DNA of 64,000 nucleotides from Aphidius gifuensis (Eukaryota; Arthropoda; Insecta; Hymenoptera; Braconidae). Positions within the stretch are counted from its first letter, which is position 1; each line of letters starts with the position of its first letter. Position numbers and translations under genes: made by a program. The stretch lies in assembly GCF_014905175.1 (NCBI RefSeq), contig NC_057790.1, positions 7,998,001-8,062,000 of the forward strand, read 5' to 3'. Positions 58,628-64,000 of the stretch are shown piece after piece. Under the pieces are notes generated by a model. It ran no database searches. It worked only from the letters and a program-made list of their open reading frames with translations, and was not told the origin of the DNA.

Positions 58628-61600
58628 GTAAGTTTCAAATAACAAAAAAAAAAAAAATAAAAATAATCAAGTTTAAAAAAAACAATACAAACTCACTTGT
58701 ATTTGTTGTATTAAAATTAATTGTTAAATGTATTTGCACATCGTTAAAATATGCAGAGTTTAAACGACAAGTTAAAGACGTCGTATATAATACAGCTCAA
58801 CCGCACTTGAGATATACATGTATATATTGTGTATATAAACTTGTTGTAAAGCCCGAAAGCAATGCTCGGTTTGCCTCAAGAGATACTTGAATACACTCCT
58901 TAACTTTTACGATCATTTTCCTTATCCTATTATTACATTACATTGCATATATATCACCATCAATTTTGTCGTTTTTAACGACAGGTTTTTTTTTTCTTTT
59001 TAGGCATCTCCCCCCTTTTTCCCCCTTTTTTTAATGTACAAATATAAATAGAATAATATAAATGAAATAATATTTTTACCATAATTTTATTCGCAAATAA
59101 AATTTTCTTCGTGAAACATCATATAATAGTGAAGGAAAAATATAGATATATATTTTTTTTTTAATGAGAAAATTGAGGGGGTTGGTACTGGGTGGAGGCT
59201 GTATAGAGTTTGAGAAGTGATATTAAACAAGGCGCTATATTGATCGATGCGTGGTGCGCCTGACTATTCACTAACCGCCATGTTTAAAATTTTCACTCCC
59301 ACTAACTGCATCTCCAACGATTTTATTTTTTAGTTGGTTGGTATTTTTTTTTCATCCCAAAACAACATTATCTTTGTTCTTCCTTTTTATATCTTCCAAA
59401 ACAAAACTAGCAAAAAAAAATTGTCTGAAAATTTATTTTTATCTATATGCATAATTTTTTTATTTGTCAAACACGTTTGAAACATGATATGAATATTTTT
59501 TTATGTGGATATATCGTTGCATATTGAAAGTAAAGAAGCGTAAGTGCTAATTTTTGCAATTTTTTTTTTAGAAAAATAGACAAAAGTAAATAAAAAAATA
59601 TTTTGACAAATAAATTTGCAAGATATTGATATAGTAAAAAAAATTACAAATTTTTTAAGACTAGATATGTTTTTTTACTTTTGAAAAAAGCTCTTTTGAC
59701 ACTTGTGCTTTTTTTTCTTGACTTTCAATGGAATGATTTTCTTTTTCACCTTGAAATAATTGTTCAATATATTTTAGAGAGATAAAATAAAAATCCCGTC
59801 ACTGCCAATTATTTATGGATAACTATAAAATTCACCAACTGCATAAAACCATCACCTGCTTTTTCAACAAAAAAAAAACACAGTCCCCCTTTTTTATATT
59901 TTTTATACTCTTCAACAAATTGAAATTAAAAAAATTAGCTTTTTCTTTGCTAAAATTAATGATGCCTTAAATTTATTCTTTTGTACATTACCATTGAAGG
60001 TTTTTTTTTTTTAAAATCTTTTAACCATTCGGTTTGGCAGTAGTAAAATAGGATAGGATAGAAAAAAAAAAAGGGAGGTATTTATTATGTTAAGTGTATG
60101 AGTCACGATGACAATCAACCCCCAATTCTCGATGACCGATGTAAGTTCACGAATTATGCGTTTCAATATTTCTTTTGATGAAAATTAAATACAATACAAA
60201 ATGATAGTACACGTGTGTTCAATGTTCTGTATCTTTTATTATATATTTTTTTTTTTTAACATCCAAACGAAGCTCGATAAAATCGAGTCTTTTTTTTATT
60301 TATTTTTTGTTCAAACTCGATAAAACCTGATTTCGCTTGATCATGAATAGAAAGAAAAAAAGATAATAAAAAAAAAATAAATATATTTTATATATATGTG
60401 TGAGTTAAAAGACATACATAGAATTGAAACGAGATTCTGGAATTTAAATTGAACATTTTTCGTAAACTCTTAAGGGCCGTAGAGGGAACGGAAAATTGGG
60501 AAGTAAAATTGAACGTTGAAATTACGTTGGTTTTGTTTAATCAACGGTGCAATTGTTCGCTCAATTTGTAATCTCGGGAGTTTTCAAATTAAATTAAACT
60601 CGAATGGACCTGTACGAATGAAGTAGATAGAGTTTATAATATATATATAGATATATGAAAAAGAGATATTGCACATAGTGTGTAATTTCATTGTGAAATT
60701 TATAGTTTAGGAAGTCTATTTGTATCTCTTCCAACGTACATTATTCTTATTGATTCATGGTTTTATCAACAAAAAAAAAATAAATATATATATCATATAG
60801 TCAAGACGATTTCACTTTCTTTTATATTATATGTATACGTTTGGTGGTTTTGATGAAAAAAAAAAAAGAAAAAAAGCTCTACTTGGTAAGTGTTCAACAA
60901 GGTGTACGTGCAGTGTCACTTTTGAGGGTAACACGTTTGAGCAGGCTTTTGTGGAATATAAAAGAGATAAGAAGAAAAAAAATATATAAAAAAAAAAAAA
61001 GGAAAGAATAAAAGAATGAGAGTTGAATGAATGAAAGTGACTACCGTTTTTACGGATGATAAAAGCCAAGGGTTCTTTAGTTGCGGGACAGATAGCTGAA
61101 GCAAAGTACAGCATTTACAAAACTTATATATAAAACGTGCTTTACAACTTGTTGCCGAATTTTCAATTTTTATATGTATCAAAAATATTAATATGCAATT
61201 GTTTTTTTCAATTAAAAGAACATACTATTACCCCTCAGTTGAAAATTACAAAGCACTGCATATATATGTATACGGTAACAGTTGAATGTAATGAGGGTTT
61301 TTATTATATGCAATTTTAAACCTCCCTACATTTCACCCTGTTGAAGATAAGTATCAAGAACAGAGATGTTTTTTTTTGCAAATTTAATTTTCTACAAATT
61401 AAAACGAATGATTTTTTTTGATATTTTAATTAGTTTTCAAGTTATTTGCGTGTAAATAAATATAATCAAAATTTCTATATTTTGTTTGTATATGGACACC
61501 GACACAACCTTTTTTTAAAATTATATTACCATTGCTAAATCCAAAATGACTGGTCTGTGGATGTACCAAATGTTTGTGACATCTGGCTAGAAAAATTACG

Positions 61601-64000
61601 AAAAAGTTTTTGAATAAATTTGAGTTCCAAATACTAGCTTGAAATTTTACTGAAGAATACAAACTCAAATGACAAAAGCAACGTTTACTAGCCATTCAAA
61701 AATATTTGTTACTGGTATGATTTTTCTTGGTGTAAAATTGTAATCAATTATTTTGATAAATAAACTATATTATTAAAGTTTATGATGATAAATTTTGGGT
61801 ACATCTGAGTATCGCATGAGGTCGCTGTAAAGTTGTCTCATCCTTGTTATAAAAGGAGCAAATGATTTAAAATAAAATACCAAGAGGAGAAGAAGAAGAA
61901 GAAGAACGCCAATACTGAGCAAAATTGACACACCATGAAACATTGACGGGAGGTAAAGAGAAGTAGGTGCAGGATAAATATATATATATACATGATTGAA
62001 AATGTGTGGTAGAGGATGATGCTGTTGTGGACCAACAAACTGGTATGCTTGAAGCACGATGCTCTTATGTATGTATGTGTGCTGGGGGTACATGAATTGC
62101 GAGTGAGGTAAAATTAAGGTATGGTAGAGGGTAGAGACCAAAAGAGAAAAGAGGCCCCCTCTTGATGGAGTAAATAGTGGGGTATAAAATTGAGGCAAAA
62201 GAAAGAGATATCAAGAGAGAGAGAGTGAGTTCAACTGATAACACACACTAACATTTTTGCTATACAGACATGACTGTGTTATACCAACACTATTTTAAAT
62301 ACAAGAGAGGGAAATGAAAGATATAACTGAGGGACGTTTCGTATACACGCGCGCAAAATAGTCGCGCTAACTTGGGCGAACAAGCCGGACGTATTTTAAA
62401 AATTTCATTCATTTTATTTTTTTCGTATATAAACAAATTGAATATATATTTCAATAAATTATTTAAAAGAAAATAAAAAAAAAGTAATTATTTTTTATAT
62501 TACATATTATATTTTAAATATACATGTATTATTGTTTTTTTTTTTTTTTTTTAATTTAATTATAATTTTGTAGTTTTTAATATTTTAAAATTAATTTACA
62601 ATTATTACTCGAGGAGGGATTAAGTTTTTTTTTTTTCAAATCATTTCAGGTGACTTGTGTTGATTTTAATTAATTTTTTTTTCAATTAAATATACGTTTT
62701 TATTTTTGTATTAATCATTGGTGTGATATCCTGGAATTTGAGTGAGGAGATAGTCATTGGTAGACAAAGGAAATTGTTTGGAGGTTTTTTTTTTTCATTT
62801 ATAGAGGGTGGAAAGAGGAAATATATAGTGGGCAAGTGGAAGAGTAAAAAAGTAATAAAATTCGTCGGACAAGAAATAAGAAAAATCTAGAAGGGCACGA
62901 AAGAAGTTGAGGGTTGAGGAAAAGGCAGAAGACATGAACACATGAGAGAATTGAACGTCTTTTTTTCCGTCAAACAAATCCAATGTGTGTTGCTGTGTAG
63001 ACGTACTGTATATTTACTTGTCTTATACTTTTTTTTTTACTCGAAATTTAGTGCGACGCGGCTCAGTATAAATCATCATCTAAAAAATAATTATATTTTA
63101 AATATTTGCCTGTGAAATCGTGAATAAATTTTTGATTTTTATTATCGGTAAGTTTTTTTTTTCTTAATTTCTATTTTGATTATTTTTTCATAGTTTTGCG
63201 ATTTAATTAAAAAAATACCAACTCATTTTTTACAATCAAGTTTTTATATTGGATTTTTTTATTTATTTATTTTATTTTTTTTTTTTTTTATATAATAAAA
63301 TTTTAATTAAATTTTGTTTTTTTTTTTTTTTTAATATAATATCTGTGGATTTATGCATCTTGAAAGCAGCAAAGTTGAGCTGGCCGGGAATCGATTTTAC
63401 CACGACGAGACTCGACGACGTCGACGTGAGGAAAGGTGGGCACATTCCACAGGGAGAAACAGGGGGAAACTCATTGTATAGACAATCTCTCCTTCCAAAA
63501 AAAAAAAAAAAATATAAAAAAAATAACTTGTCTCCCTTTTCGGCTTCAAGTCGATTATATTCTCAATCGTTATATAGTCTGAAGTATTTTTTAACATTTT
63601 TTTATTATCCTTTGCGAAAAAAAAATTTTTTAACCATGTTTTTTTTATTTATTTCCTTTTTTTTTAACTCTTTCGAAATTATTTTTATACATCGTCACCC
63701 ATAGGAGGATTTAACATTTTTTTTATAATTTTTTTTTGCTTTTTTTTCACAAATAAAGCAGAAGACACGACTGAGAGAATATATTCTATAAGTTCAGTGA
63801 ACGTTGTCGAGGTTGTCTTTTTTCAATTTGGCACGCGCGGGAAAATAAATAATTTAAATAATAGATATCATTTTCGAAAAATTGAAAAAACATAAGTGGT
63901 AAAAAAATATTTTTCAAAGTCAAAAGCGATTGATATTTCCAACTTTATATGGTAACTTTATTTCTTCATAAAATTCAAATAAAAAAAGCACTGCAAGTAC
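58628..64000 (+). other. Tet: Next Tet intron, continuing past the window
   Basis: It begins GTAAGT and no further phase-0 exon is recognisable before 64000. A (GAA)n run lies at about 61888-61906. GC-richer patches lie at 59160-59285, 60470-60620, 62330-62395 and 63365-63470. Minus-strand open frames (for example 61773-62198, 141 codons) are rich in Leu/Ser/Tyr and low-complexity stretches and have no recognisable domain, so I do not annotate them as genes. Confidence 0.45.

Noticed and set aside
61773..62198. Minus-strand 141-codon frame
   Set aside because: It is long for this region but includes a poly-Leu run from a (GAA)n microsatellite and a Tyr/Ile run from TA repeats, with no recognisable domain or splice context.
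63249..63704. Plus-strand 151-codon frame
   Set aside because: Mostly poly-Phe/Tyr from T runs; only about 35 codons over the GC-richer patch look ordinary and no acceptor or phase fits a Tet exon.

Overview
This is an AT-rich eukaryotic window full of A/T homopolymers and microsatellites. It has one recognisable protein-coding locus, interrupted by a very long intron. The coding signal is a TET-type CXXC zinc finger, used with extreme A/T-ending codons. That, plus the long intron and the hAT-like non-autonomous transposon, fits an insect; I favour a hymenopteran, possibly a parasitoid wasp. The order-level guess is inference, and nothing here is bacterial.

Layout. Bases 1-2157 hold a dense, nested inverted-repeat block. 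A non-autonomous hAT-like element (314-1565) has about 75-bp terminal inverted repeats and is built inside from five hairpins. It sits between a second pair of inverted repeats rich in TTCGACGTCGAA-type palindromes, and a GTCTC-rich palindromic block follows. Bases 2158-28330 are non-coding as far as I can tell, with a few less AT-rich islands, microsatellites, an RFX-type X-box and hairpins. From about 28330 the plus-strand gene Tet (methylcytosine dioxygenase) begins: a CpG-rich candidate promoter or first exon, an acceptor at 28927-28928, an A-rich and AUG-poor leader of about 1.24 kb, a small uORF whose stop overlaps the main start (ATGA), and a 381-codon coding exon (30169-31311) ending in the complete CXXC finger. 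A phase-0 intron of 27,241 bp follows, then a 75-bp phase-0 exon (58553-58627) encoding a short RG-rich segment. The catalytic Fe(II)/2-oxoglutarate dioxygenase domain is not in the window and should lie downstream.

How the parts fit together. In insects Tet makes a long form with the CXXC finger and a short form without it. The finger lies before the giant intron, so the short form would need a promoter inside that intron. The best regulatory-looking candidates there are a CACGTG E-box cluster (52451-52506), an E2F-like site (55439) and an X-box (43758). The intron also carries a diverged dispersed repeat family and two compact open stretches of unknown identity (36028-36207 and 46240-46485). 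No RNA gene, CRISPR array or complete second gene could be supported.
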